Source: Bremia lactucae (lineage: Eukaryota; Oomycota; Peronosporomycetes; Peronosporales; Peronosporaceae). Taken from it: a DNA stretch of 17,935 nt. Location of the stretch: the NCBI RefSeq assembly GCF_004359215.1, contig NC_090615.1, positions 7,134,188 to 7,152,122 on the forward strand, read 5' to 3'. Position numbers and translations under genes: made by a program. The notes under the pieces are model-generated. The model made no database searches and was not told the DNA's origin. It worked only from the letters and a program-made list of their open reading frames with translations. Below are positions 1 through 8,648 of this stretch, in pieces. How positions within the stretch are numbered: position 1 is the first letter of the stretch; every line of letters starts with the position of its first letter.

Positions 1-1013
1 AATATGTAGACAGCTTCCCCGGTGGTACAAGAGAGCTTCCTCCAACGACGGTCTTTAAGGGAGTATGTCTCCAAATGGCATGACTTGCACCCTTGATTAA
101 AACGAGCATGAACCACCCTGTCTCTCTAGACAAACTGGTAGCGTGCACCGACTACGGTCCGTTTTTCGAACCGGTCACGGAAAGAATTCAGTTTGTCAAG
201 ACAGGCCTCGCGGCTTATGCTGTCCACATTCTGTAAAATTGCTTCTTAAGCTTGGAACAAAGGAGTGACGACCTTTGCCCGCTTACATGAGTACCATCGA
301 TACCGGAAAAAGCATCGATGAAGAATTCCGTTTCATCCTCACCAGGCTTGTGAAGCCTGGATGAGTCGCATAATGGAATTAATATCGATTGTTGGGTACA
401 CCTGACCAACGAGTGAAGTTGCTCTTAGAGGGCAAACAAGGCTTCTTTCGGGAGCAAACTGCATAACATTGCGGTCCCTCCCCCTTTGGCTGATGTTAAC
501 GTTAGCGCTAACATTATTCTCGGAGTGATTCGTAAAATCACTATGTCCCTGGTGATGCATGCAAGCAACACCAGTTGTTAGCTTACCAAAGCGATCTTAA
601 CGACCACTTCTCTCCTATTGATACATACTGACATCACCAGATTCAATATCGCCCACGAAGTCATCAGAAGATAACTCCGCACTAAAAGCGGGTGTCAAAC
701 AACTTTGTAATCACCTCTTTGGTTGTCACGTTAGAACCCGTAGGCTTAATGGACGTGGCCTCGGCTGATCTGGAGGCCTTACCAGTTCCGGCCGAGTCAG
801 GCGACGACGTCGACTCGGCCCAGTCACGTATAATGGGAGTGGAGGCGACGCATTACCTTTTTTAGACGCATTAGTGTCTACTGGAACGTTGGCATCACTA
901 GCAGCTGCACTGAGTTGTGCAGCTACTACCTTTGCGGCTTCACAGACTACACGCACGGATTTTGAAAAAAAAACATGCGCAATCAAAAGTTGGGGTTGAA
1001 ATGAAACCAACAA
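1..1013 (-). pseudogene. B1 gag-like ORF, broken
   Basis: An open stretch starts with Met at 1013 (MLVSFQPQLLIAH...) and contains the peptide AAASDANVPVDTNAS, matching AAASDANVLVDAYVS in B3 near 9860-9910. After about residue 55 the homology to B3 continues only in another frame, showing a frameshift. Further pieces of the same coding region lie at 560-339 and 409-215 on the minus strand, in different frames and separated by stops. I do not recognise a domain; the gag-like call is inferred from its position right after the LTR and leader. It has no zinc knuckle that I could see. Confidence 0.5.
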
Positions 1014-1098
1014 GTGCTAATTTACAGATAGACATACTAGTGCTCTCCGTCACTTTAAAACAGTCCCTAAAGTGACTGTTCTTTAAGGAGGACGGTGA

Positions 1099-1469
1099 TG
1101 TAACGGTATGTCCCGTTACATATCTTATTTTCCTATAAGAGGATTAATATTTGCTATGAGAGGAAATTAATACGAAGTACAAAACTATTATCTTTCTTCA
1201 ACTTTGACATAATAATTTTAATGTTACTAAATTTGCCAATATTGGCGCAACAAGACATTAGTTCTATATATCAGTTGGTTTTAAGCTAAATAAACCCCGC
1301 CAATCGTTACAAGACGGGACTAGGCGTCGTTCAAGGAGGTGCATTGCATATTACGTTATTAAAATATTAAAGCTAACAGATAGAAGGTCGTTATGGAAGA
1401 ACTGAATATATTATTACCATTACAGGAGCAATATGAGCTAGTACTAATTACAGTACTAGCCAAGTTACA
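1099..1469 (-). repeat. LTR of B1 (371 bp)
   Basis: On the minus strand it begins TGTAAC at 1469 and ends GTTACA at 1099, the expected TG...CA termini. Its downstream two thirds match the LTRs of B2 (about 1570-1838) and B3 (about 9400-9682), including the CCTCCTTG and GTAACGATTGGCGG blocks. The first ~65 bases on the element strand do not match the other two copies. A 24-base hairpin (gctagtact-aattac-agtactagc) lies at 1437-1460. The other end carries TGTAACGG-tatgtc-CCGTTACA at 1099-1120. Confidence 0.75.
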
Positions 1470-1476
1470 CTGACTG

Positions 1477-1838
1477 CAGTGCCTCGACTACTTCCCCTAC
1501 ATGACGTGCAGAGAATGTTCTGAGTAGCTTAGAAGTCTCAGCTACTAAGTAGATTCTGGCTTCAGAATAGAGAAAAACTAAAACGTATTAAATATATGAA
1601 GTTCCTACGTAACGATATTCTATCTACTGCTGAGCTTATAATATTAATAGTAAATTCTGTATGGCGCCTACTTGCGCACCGCACAGTCGTGCCTTACGAC
1701 GATTGGCGGGGTAGATTCAAACCTAAATCAACCAATCAATGAACTATAATTTATTGCGTCAAATGTTACCAATTTTGATAATGTTGGAACTATCAATTCA
1801 AATCAATAAAGATAATTATTTTGTACTTCTTTACTTCT
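1477..1838 (+). repeat. LTR of B2, 3' end truncated
   Basis: It matches the B3 LTR in the same orientation: CGTGCAGAGAA near 1506 versus 9269, the GCGCC-T-CTTGC block near 1663 versus 9432, CGATTGGCGG near 1699 versus 9467, and the A+T-rich stretch to about 1838 versus 9600. The final ~80 bases of the B3 LTR, up to its GTTACA end, are absent. Its left boundary is not sharp and lies next to the B1 LTR end at 1469. Confidence 0.65.
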
Positions 1839-3375
1839 TTAACGGAATTCTTCATCGATGCTTTTTCCGGTATCGATGGAACACATGTAAGCGGGCAAAG
1901 GTTGTCACTCCTTTCTTTCAAGCTTAAGAAGCATATTTACAGAATGTGCAAAGCATAGGCCGTGAGGCCTGTCTTGACAAACTGAATTCTTTCCGTGACC
2001 GGTTCGAAAAATGGACCGTAGTCGGTGCACGCTACCAGTTTGTCTAGAGAGACAGGGTGGTTCATGCTCGTTTTAATCAAGGGTGCAAGTCATGCCATTT
2101 GGAGACATACTCCCTTAAAGACCGTCGTTGGAGGAAGCTCTCTTGTACCACCGGGGAAGCTGTCTACATATTTTATCTTGTTATTTGTATGCTAAATTAC
2201 TTTAAGAACTTTTGTTTTTAATATTTGTCTCTTGTAAGATGCACGAAAAGATTGAGAACCTCCAATCCATTCACCAGCGCGGGAATCGCTCGTTCTCTGA
2301 TGGGCTCTCTGTTGAGGAGAATGGGTCTCGTCGTACTGTCGTACGAAACCCGCAATGTCCATCATCAGTTGCGAGAGTGAATAATCGCCTTAACAAACAA
2401 GATAACTCGTTCTAACCCCTTCACCTCAAGGTGGTTTGAGAAGCGTTCAACAAGGAAACGCATTTCACCACTTGAATCCGTGAATGGATGTGGAGGAAAT
2501 GAGAAAAGTAGCTCCGCCTCGTTCTCCGAAACCGAGTCAACACCGTGACTTGAATCACTTCCTCCGTTATTTACGGGAGGTCATTCATCACGAGAGATCC
2601 CATCGTCGCAATTTAGCGGTGACGGTTGACAGACAATTGATGATGGACGTTCCGGTTCTCGTACGACAGTACGACAAGACCCATCTTCCTCGGCAAGTTG
2701 ATATTTTCAACTATGTCCTTAGTGATTTGAACACAGATAGCCAAAACATCGCCTTAAACCGGGGGCTTCGATCAGAAACCAATTCATGGTGTAACCCATA
2801 AAGTCGAAATTTTATGTAAATAAAGACACGAGCACAGCCTTTGGCTGTGATCGACTCCGGAACTGCAGCAAGATGTGGCTCCTTGAAGCCCGTTCAAGTA
2901 AATTAGAATGTTTTTAAGTTCTTCAGTATTTGCCAAATAAATGTATTTATGCCGCGAATCAATGGGTTGGGGATGATCCTCCTCGACACTTGCTAAAAAA
3001 GGAGTACGTCTACGCCGCAAAACATTTTGATGACTTTGGCTGGCATCTCGTGCTTGTAAACTAATAAAATAATCTTTGGTAATCTACACTGTTAGCCAAA
3101 AGACGTCTAATTATCCGGCAAAGAACAAACCTGAATCGCGTCATCGAGTCGCAACGATAAACTTTCATCCTTTTGATGAATTGTATTCCCAGTACCACGG
3201 ATGGGAAGATTTTATCTCCCGCAACGCTCTCCAGTGGGATACACGAGATTTTAAACACTGGTACGGCAAAGCCAATGTCTTTCGTGACCAGTTGAAAAGT
3301 TGTGCTCAAGTTGCGGTTGATCGACTGGCGAACGAACGGACACACCAGTCTCTTCAAAACGAGCAGAAGACAGCT
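1839..3375 (+). pseudogene. B2 internal coding region, broken, unknown function
   Basis: Homology to B1 and B3 shows this was coding, but it now consists of frame-shifted pieces: 2212-2415 (with ENLQSIHQRGNRSFSDG, matching ENLQTFHERKNRSFFDG on the minus strand near 10580-10530), 2484-2801 (with RYLREVIHHERSHRRNLAV) and 3076-3375 (with DELYSQYHGWEDFISRNAL and FKHWYGKANVFRDQLK). The 3076 frame reads on into A1 LTR sequence before its stop at 3397-3399. The B3 copy of the end adds a charged helix-like tail (KIASLKDEVECLVVR). I recognise no domain; a gag-like structural role is only inferred. Confidence 0.45.
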
Positions 3376-3865
3376 TGTAGCGGAGCTACCTCATTTTAAA
3401 GTAAGAGGAAGACTTTTAGGCTCAGAGAGTCTCTTAGTTCTATAGAATTAATGGGTTTAACAACTATAGGTGTCGTACAAGCTATTAAAGCTTAATAGAT
3501 ACTAGTTCAAGGGATTCAGGGGGTTGTTGGACGAAGTGGCAACTAGTGGCCAAGAGTAAAAAAAATATTTAGATAGGCTTTTATCTCTTACAGATCAATG
3601 CGCAAGCCTAAGGAAGGCACTGAAAGCTCTAAGATTAAAAAGGGATCTGCACCTTATTTAATTATATAATCTAAAACCTTAAGCTACCTTATTTAAAAAA
3701 TAGAATTTTACCGCCAGATTTAAATCTCGCGCCGACCACATTTGTTACCCGTAATATATGGGATTTAAGTAATTAACTATTTTAAAATACGATAAAAAGG
3801 TATTATTACCCATAAGGTAAATGTACCACAACAACGGTTCTCCAACCGATGTGTGCGCCACTACA
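3376..3865 (-). repeat. 3' LTR of A1 (490 bp)
   Basis: On the minus strand it runs TGTAGTGGC (3865) to CTACA (3376). It matches the A2 3' LTR (16073-16551) throughout in inverted orientation: the TGTAGCGGAGCTACCTC end, the gatcaatgcgcaagcct block near 3595, the ccgccagat block near 3711 and the acaacggttctccaaccgatgtgtg block near 3831. A purine tract immediately precedes its 5' end on the element strand. Confidence 0.85.
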
Positions 3866-3874
3866 CCCTCCCCC
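3866..3874 (-). other. Polypurine tract of A1
   Basis: On the minus strand GGGGGAGGG directly precedes the LTR TGTAGTGG. This is the plus-strand primer position of LTR elements, and the A2 counterpart GGGAGAGGG sits in the same place. It fixes the orientation of A1 as minus. Confidence 0.75.
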
Positions 3875-3883
3875 ATCAGGCTG

Positions 3884-3939
3884 TTGACACCGAGTGTCAA
3901 CATTCGCTTCATTTCATCGTTTAGGTTGGAAACCTAAAC
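3884..3939. other. Two perfect stem-loops beside the polypurine tract
   Basis: TTGACAC-cga-GTGTCAA lies at 3884-3900 and GTTTAGGTT-gga-AACCTAAAC at 3919-3939. The A2 counterpart near 16000-16030 keeps only a shorter AGGTT/AACCT stem. They lie between the 3' LTR and the start of the antisense ORF, so they could sit in the leader of an antisense transcript; this is inference. Confidence 0.4.
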
Positions 3940-3977
3940 AGCTAACTGTTTGGTTGTGTTTTGCTTTTCTTTGTCCC

Positions 3978-4487
3978 ATGACAATTAAGCGCGAGCCACA
4001 GACGGCTGAGCACCTTCCTCGACGATTAAGCAATCGGTGGACTTTGAAAGTCACACTCCATCAGACGAAGAGGAACAAGAGCGTCGCTCTTACACGCCTT
4101 CTTCTCCGAATGAACGTCGGCGGGCCCCGAATCCTTTCCCAGAACATGGTGCCGCTGATGTCTTAACTGCATTGAGGAAACAGGATCCTGAGTCCACCAT
4201 CATTACGAATCCGCTCGATGAAGGGCAAGATCGGGCAATCCTCATAGAGGAACAAGCTCGTCGTCAATCTGCCGAGATAGCGAAAGCTAAAGCTCATAGT
4301 GAATATAGATTCACTCCGCTTAGTGCGGATGAGTGTCTCAAAAAGATCGCGGGTCACAGCTTGGCCATCTGGACCCCAGTGACACGGCGAGAACGCCGGA
4401 GGAGATCGCTGCTCGCGACGCTCTTTATGAGCGATACCTTACGTCAAAGGTAATGACGCGAAGTCTGTATCTGACTCGTTTACATGA
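3978..4487 (+). pseudogene. A1 antisense ORF (opposite to pol), unknown
   Basis: A conserved reading frame on the strand opposite to pol. It starts at an ATG (MTIKREPQT...) at 3978 and ends at TGA 4485-4487 after DSFT; the A2 copy (15960-15445) starts MTIKRESQT and ends DSFA-stop, so both copies are about 170 codons. Order: a short N-terminus; an acidic, Ser/Pro-rich stretch (DFESHTPSDEEEQERR); a basic NERRRAPN block; ESTIITNPL; a charged, probably helical EEQARRQSAEIAKAKAHSEY; and a C-terminal AARDALYERYLTSKV. A 1-base insertion with a stop near 4025 and frameshifts near 4380 and 4450 break it. Product unknown; differences between copies often fall at third codon positions. Confidence 0.5.
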
Positions 4488-4529
4488 TCAAGCCCCTGGG
4501 GTTCAATGACCTCAATGAGGGAAATTCCG

Positions 4530-4850
4530 ATCGTTTTGTTTCCAAACAAAACAAGGGGTGAAAATGAAGTCTCATTTGAGAACTGCCTGCTGCCTCCGCA
4601 ATATTTGGAATATATTAGACTCTCCGGATGTGACTGATGTTTGTTTGAATTGGAAGATTCGTTTGATTCCGCCAAGCTTGAGGCCAAAGGCCAGTTACGT
4701 TCGGCATCCATCACACAAAATGAAGAAATGTCTTCCCGATATTTAGTGCTTCGGTTGATCATGCAACCACGGATCGAAGCCGCACGGAGGCTTATTATCC
4801 ACCTAATATCACTTCTAGTGGTGTAAAGCGTCAGTTGACGCGAGTTGACT
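4530..4850 (+). pseudogene. Possible second antisense coding block in A1
   Basis: Downstream of the first antisense stop, peptides such as VSFEN and KLEAKGQLR are shared with A2 (ASFEN and KLNAKGQLR, minus strand 15360-15230). One stop (4632-4634) and frame changes occur. The opposite strand is also open here (4439-5017, minus), so which strand was coding is uncertain. Both A copies have AAG-GT (4447 and the A2 equivalent) shortly before the first antisense stop, so a spliced single gene is conceivable but unproven. Confidence 0.3.
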
Positions 4851-4859
4851 GTGATCTTG

Positions 4860-5017
4860 GCGCTCAAAATGTCTGCGTTGTACGAGCAATCTTGCCAAAG
4901 AGGTCCAAGAGTTTTCAGAAGAGGGTACACCAGCAACTTCACCAGATTCTGGTGTTGGGCCTTACGACGACGTCGCTTTGAAAGTTTCTCTACGTGAAAA
5001 ACTGAAGGTTCCCTCAC
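4860..5017 (-). pseudogene. Chromodomain at the pol C-terminus of A1
   Basis: The minus strand encodes FHVEKLSKRRRRKAQHQ followed by NLVKLLVYPL and LWQDCSYNAD. This is the pattern of the chromodomain that ends pol in chromovirus-type Ty3/Gypsy elements (HVE..L.KRR..., LVKW.GYP, a tryptophan region, then QDC). The A2 counterpart reads FYVEKIMKRHSRKRR and QYLVKWLGHPS. In A1 the canonical LVKWRGYP tryptophan is replaced (LVKLLVYP). Such domains are thought to steer integration to chromatin marks. The frame stays open to a stop at 4439, about 140 residues past the domain. Confidence 0.7.
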
Positions 5018-5120
5018 GCATCAAGCAGCGCAAGAAAAGGCCGAAATATCGACGGATCATTTCATGCATTGAAGCACGAGGTGCAACTTCTTCGTGAGAA
5101 ATCTGCCCGGGTTGTGAGCT

Positions 5121-5755
5121 CTATGAAGGCGGTTCAGAACCGTCTTTCGATACTGGAACGTCAACAACCTCGTTTAAAGGGCCAGCTGGACATCCTGGTG
5201 AGGATGAAGCAATCTGCTGCACGACCGCCTGTCTCGGCGCAAGCGCCTTTAAGTTTAGGTGGAAGGGTCCCGAAATGGCTGAAACAAGCCAACTTAGAAC
5301 ACTGGGTGTGTACACAGCTTGCTTGGAAGGTTTAGCATGTAAGCTAGGCTCTTCTTGGCCACGACCGTAAATGGTCCAATAAAGCGCGGGCGTAATTTGG
5401 TCTTAAAGACCGCGGAAAACAAGTTAGTAGATAGATTTTTTGGATTTAATAAATCTCTGTCTCCGACCACATAAGAATTTATACAGTTTCTGCCGTTGGC
5501 ATCTGCTTGTTCTTTGTGTTTGTCTTGGCTGTCAGCCATCGTGTCCCGCACATGTCTTATGACGCTAAATCGCGTCGCGAGAAACTTGCTTACTTGTTTG
5601 CGAATGGTAACAGGGCTAAAATCAGCAAACTTATCGGCTAATTTTTCCCCACCAAGCCCTGAGCGACACAGTGGTATCGTTAATGAAACGCGTGGGTGGG
5701 TGAGACCGTTGACATAGAACGAAGTGTAGCCTGTAGAGACATGGACAGCGTTATT
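5121..5755 (-). pseudogene. Integrase C-terminal region of A1
   Basis: From about 5720 on the minus strand come peptides typical of the integrase C-terminal region: RDTMADSQDKHKEQADANGR, VVGDRDLLNPKNL, AVFKTKLRPRFIGPFTVVA and LNLPSKLCTHPVF. A frameshift near 5300 separates this from LFQPF-RDP and the tail ALAPRQAVVQQIASSSPGC at 5315-5121. The A2 equivalent begins near 14425 (FIGPFTFVV, FFVGLLEPYRDPSHV). The region joins the catalytic core to the chromodomain and is not functional as read. Confidence 0.7.
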
Positions 5756-6390
5756 TTACGCAAATTTCACTACTGGGAGCATTGAGCTCCAGCGTTTTGG
5801 TATCTGAGCACACATACTGCGTAAAACGTCTTCTATGACGCAATTGACACGTTTAGTTTGACCATCGGTCTGCAGATGGTCCACAGGGGACATGTCCGAT
5901 CTGGTGCCAAGCGCTCGGACAATATATTCCCAGATTTTACCCGTGAAACGAGGGTTTCGATCAGAGATAATTGCTACTAGCAAACTGTGTTGTTGAAACA
6001 CGCGATCGACGAACAGCCTAGCTGTAACTTAACCATCAATGGTATCCGGCACAGCCGCTTAGTGAGCAATTTTGCTCAATCGGTCAACAAAGCCCACTAT
6101 GCCGGAGTTACTGGCCGAATTTTTCGTTAGACCGAGAAAAAATCCATACTAATGGAGTCCCAACACGGGCAGATGTGCCAGGGGCGCAGCAGCATGCGCC
6201 GAGTGTTTATACGTTTGCAAGTTTCGCATGTGCGAACGTATGTGCTGAGATGACCACCAAGGACAGTATCGTGTGCCTCATAGAGAATTCGATACTTCAA
6301 ATTCTTATCATGAGGAACAACGAAGCGCGGAGTATCCGCAGCGTCCGTGCAATAAAACAAAAGGTCGTTATCGACAAAACCACTAAACAC
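5756..6390 (-). pseudogene. Integrase zinc domain and catalytic core of A1
   Basis: The minus strand reads EAHDTVLGGHL...TYVRTCETCKR, an HHCC zinc domain from which the ~28 residues normally between GGHL and TYVRTC are missing in frame. SISMDF carries the first core aspartate. After a frame-broken stretch (about 6120-6005), IISDRNPRF supplies the second aspartate and DGQTKRVN the third acidic position. Exactly 35 residues separate SDRN-Asp from the Lys at 5852-5854, the D-35-E spacing, so the catalytic Glu is Lys here. The core ends VVKFA-stop at 5756. It is clearly a dead integrase. Confidence 0.8.
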
Positions 6391-6559
6391 AAGAAAAAGA
6401 GCATCCCAGACTGGTACAGCCCGGCCATGAAGGACCTTGCACGCAAACGTGCCGACAACCTTAAACCCGAGTCATTGCTCTTTAGAGCTCGTATCAGGGC
6501 TACACACTGTTCATCCTTGGCGTAAGCTGAACGGAATGAATTCAGTAATAGGCGACATT

Positions 6560-7030
6560 ATAGTCGTTGAATGAGAGAGCTCATAAACCGGCATGCGTGA
6601 TAACGCATCGGCCAAAGCATTATGCTTGCCAGGCTTATACTTTACCTCGAAGTTGTACTCGGCAAAAAAGGATAGCCATCAGGCCATTCTCTGTGAGGGC
6701 GACTTGGTCGCCGTGCGTAATGACGCGTGATATGTATATATCACAAACGGCTTAGAGCCGAGCAAATGAACTCTGAATTTGACGAGAGCATACTTTATAG
6801 CAAGCAACTCTTTGTCATTAACTAGGGGAATTCTTTTCCGCAGCCTTAAGCTGTCAAGACTCGAATGCAATAACACGTTCACGCCCATCAAAGTCTGTTG
6901 GAAACAGAGCACTGGCAATGGCAAAATCCGATGCGTCTCAGCCGACACTGAAAGGCCAATTTGGATTTGGCAGTGCCAGAATCGGGGCATGGATAATACT
7001 ATCCTTAACTGCTAGAAAAGCATGATGTTC
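6560..7030 (-). pseudogene. RNase H domain of A1
   Basis: On the minus strand: DASDFAIASALF with the first catalytic Asp (a stop lies just before it), then GRERVIAF, DKELLAIKYALVKFRVHLLG and YTYHASLRTAT. The usual TDHAS aspartate is Tyr at 6730-6732. AEYNFEVKYKPGKHNALADA and LSR follow near 6665-6590, the typical end of RNase H in these elements. At least two in-frame stops and a frameshift near 6680 break it. Fold and order match the Ty3/Gypsy pol RNase H. Confidence 0.75.
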
Positions 7031-7880
7031 TGTGCTAGTCCAGCACCATTATGTATCCTTTTTAAGGAGTTTAGATAATGGCCAAGCTATATCAGCGTAT
7101 TTTTCGCTATATTTGTGTAAATAAATGGCGAGACCCAACCACTTACGCAAATGGTTCTTAGGAACCGGCCAATCTACTATGGCTTTTATCTTAGCGGGAT
7201 CTGCTCTAAGGCCTCGCTTCCCAATGAAGTACCCTAAGAAAGAAATTACTTATGCGCCAAAAATGCATTTAGATGCATTGGCATACAATTAAATTGTGCG
7301 CATACACTCGAGCACTGCTCGCGAATGGTCTTAATGGTTTTCCATATCCGACCGACCCTGCTCCGCACGACTATGGACAAAAATGTCATCAAAATAAGTC
7401 TGTCCATAACCTCGATGAGGGCGGAACAGTTGCATTACTAGACGATTAAATGGTGCTGGCGCGTTGAAACCCCTTGTGGCATAATTTACCAGTCCCGTAG
7501 CATACCTCTTAGGGTGCTAACCGCTGTAAGCGGGATTTCGCTAGCTCACATGAGCAGTGGTAATTACCATAGACTAAGTCAAGTGCACTGTGCATTGTAC
7601 ATTATACCATATCGTTCTGGAGAACATCCTTTCTAGAAATGGGGGACTGTGCCGGTATAGTGGCAGCATTAGACAAGTACAATGCACCACTTACCGTTTG
7701 ACACAAACGTCGGTGTCGAATGGGGAGATTTACGTACGCGTATCATTCCATTCTCGTGCATAGCACGGAAGAAATCGTCAATGACGTCACAATGTCCTTT
7801 TTGTAAAGGCCACTGTCGTGTGACACAGTATTTGGTTCCAGAAACTAAGTCATCCATGACGGAAACTTCTATCTGATGGT
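7030..7880 (-). pseudogene. Reverse transcriptase of A1
   Basis: The N-terminal part (7857-7669) reads LVSGTKYCVTRQWPLQKGH, FFRAMHENGMIRVRKSPHST and NGKWCIV, and lies within the long inverted repeat shared with A2. Further on the minus strand are APFNRLVMQLFRPHRGY and TYFDDIFVHSRAE, whose YFDD active site is at 7396-7385. The thumb/connection piece DPAKIKAIVDWPVPKNHLRK and LHKYSEKYADIAWPLSKLLK follows near 7190-7050. Stops occur near 7620, 7340, 7290 and 7050. Catalytic residues survive, but the frame does not. Confidence 0.8.
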
Positions 7881-8648
7881 AAAACCGATGGTGGATTGGT
7901 CAAAATCACATCTTGGCATTCCTTAACTGAGGGATAGAATGAATCCGTGGGATCTTAAGGAACTCTGCCCAATAAGTGCAGCTTTTGTGTCCTCCAAGAC
8001 GGCTTCATCCAGAAGCGATGATGATTTTACTCAATATTTGATCGAATAATCGCCATCTCAGATAAGTCACCAGCCTTAAGGGTCGGCCGAACTCACCAAC
8101 AGACATTTCGTCTTGATCTAAGAGAACATGCAACGAAAGGATTGGATCAAGGCTAACTTCTTCTTCGATGTTACCAGTTTACCATTTACAAGCGTATGCA
8201 ATTGCTCGCTCGTATCACTGTGTGACGTTATGGGTGTGCTTCTGTCTCTGCTGTCTCGGAGTCGAGTCATTACGCCTCTTAGAGGCCGGGACATCCACGT
8301 TCCCAAGTTTTCGAACATTAATTGGCTCTATACCAAAGTTGGGTGTTAAATCAGATATTCGACGAGGAGTTATGTAATACATATTCCTTGTCCAGTGACT
8401 GTTACGTGTCACTTTAAGTGCATTATAATGGTTTGACCCGAAATGCCCTGGCGAATCGCCAATAGTGTCACTATTAACACTCAGTATGGTGCCACCTCGG
8501 CCGACCACACTCGGTGGACTTAGATGTGCCACACCACGTATCTCGGGGATATTTCGCCCTTGATGACTCGGCCTTAAGCCTACAATACTTTCAGCATTCG
8601 GTGAATCGTTATTACAACAAGTGTCACTCGACGAAGTACGTGCCGTTC
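7623..8648 (-). repeat. Inverted repeat arm L (1026 bp)
   Basis: Reverse complement of 13351-14377. I counted about five differences: two substitutions in acttcGTCG/acttcTCCG, one in CACCG/CACTG, one near 8128, and a 1-base indel at ggttttacc/ggttttttcc. Identity is about 99%. Homology continues on both sides but drops abruptly. Confidence 0.9.
7881..8648 (-). pseudogene. Protease-RT linker of A1
   Basis: Nearly identical to the inverted A2 segment 13351-14100. The minus strand encodes GRGGTILSVNSDTIGDSPGH, HWTRNMYYITPRRISDL and, in another frame, SHSDTSEQLHTLVNG and LVTSKKKLALIQ. DTSEQLHTLVNG matches the region between protease and RT in related oomycete elements as I know them. No catalytic motif is present. 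It is broken into at least three frames, and the breaks are shared with A2. Confidence 0.6.

Larger units (their letters stand above)
1..1469 (-). mobile_element. B1: family B LTR retroelement, 5' part
   Basis: Reading on the minus strand, this is a complete LTR (1469 to 1099), a leader of about 85 bases, a broken gag-like coding region and further internal sequence that leaves the window at base 1. The same order of modules is found in B3 at 9212-10190, and the internal part 1-332 is the reverse complement of 1839-2171 in B2. No RT, integrase or protease motif is visible in any of the three B copies, so the family may be non-autonomous. The assignment to LTR retroelements rests on the TG...CA ends and on the repeated module order. 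Confidence 0.75.
1470..3375 (+). mobile_element. B2: family B element, internally deleted
   Basis: A plus-strand family B copy. An LTR that has lost its 3' end (about 1477-1838) is fused directly to internal sequence starting AACGGAATTC at 1841. The LTR end, leader and gag start present in B1 and B3 are missing. The right end is cut at 3375 by the terminal TG of the A1 LTR. The corresponding sequence in B3 (11324 onward) continues further, so A1 interrupts or replaces the B2 tail. Segment 1839-2171 is about 96% identical to the reverse complement of 1-332. Confidence 0.7.

Noticed and set aside
1739..1927. 62-codon plus-strand ORF spanning the B2 LTR and internal sequence
   Set aside because: It crosses the deletion junction at 1838, so it is a chance fusion frame.
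3376..5017. First reading of the plus-strand ORF near 3978-4487 as the sense gag of an element with antisense pol
   Set aside because: A2 has a true gag with zinc knuckle and protease in the same orientation as pol, and the purine tract sits before the LTR that follows the chromodomain. The ORF is therefore the antisense one.
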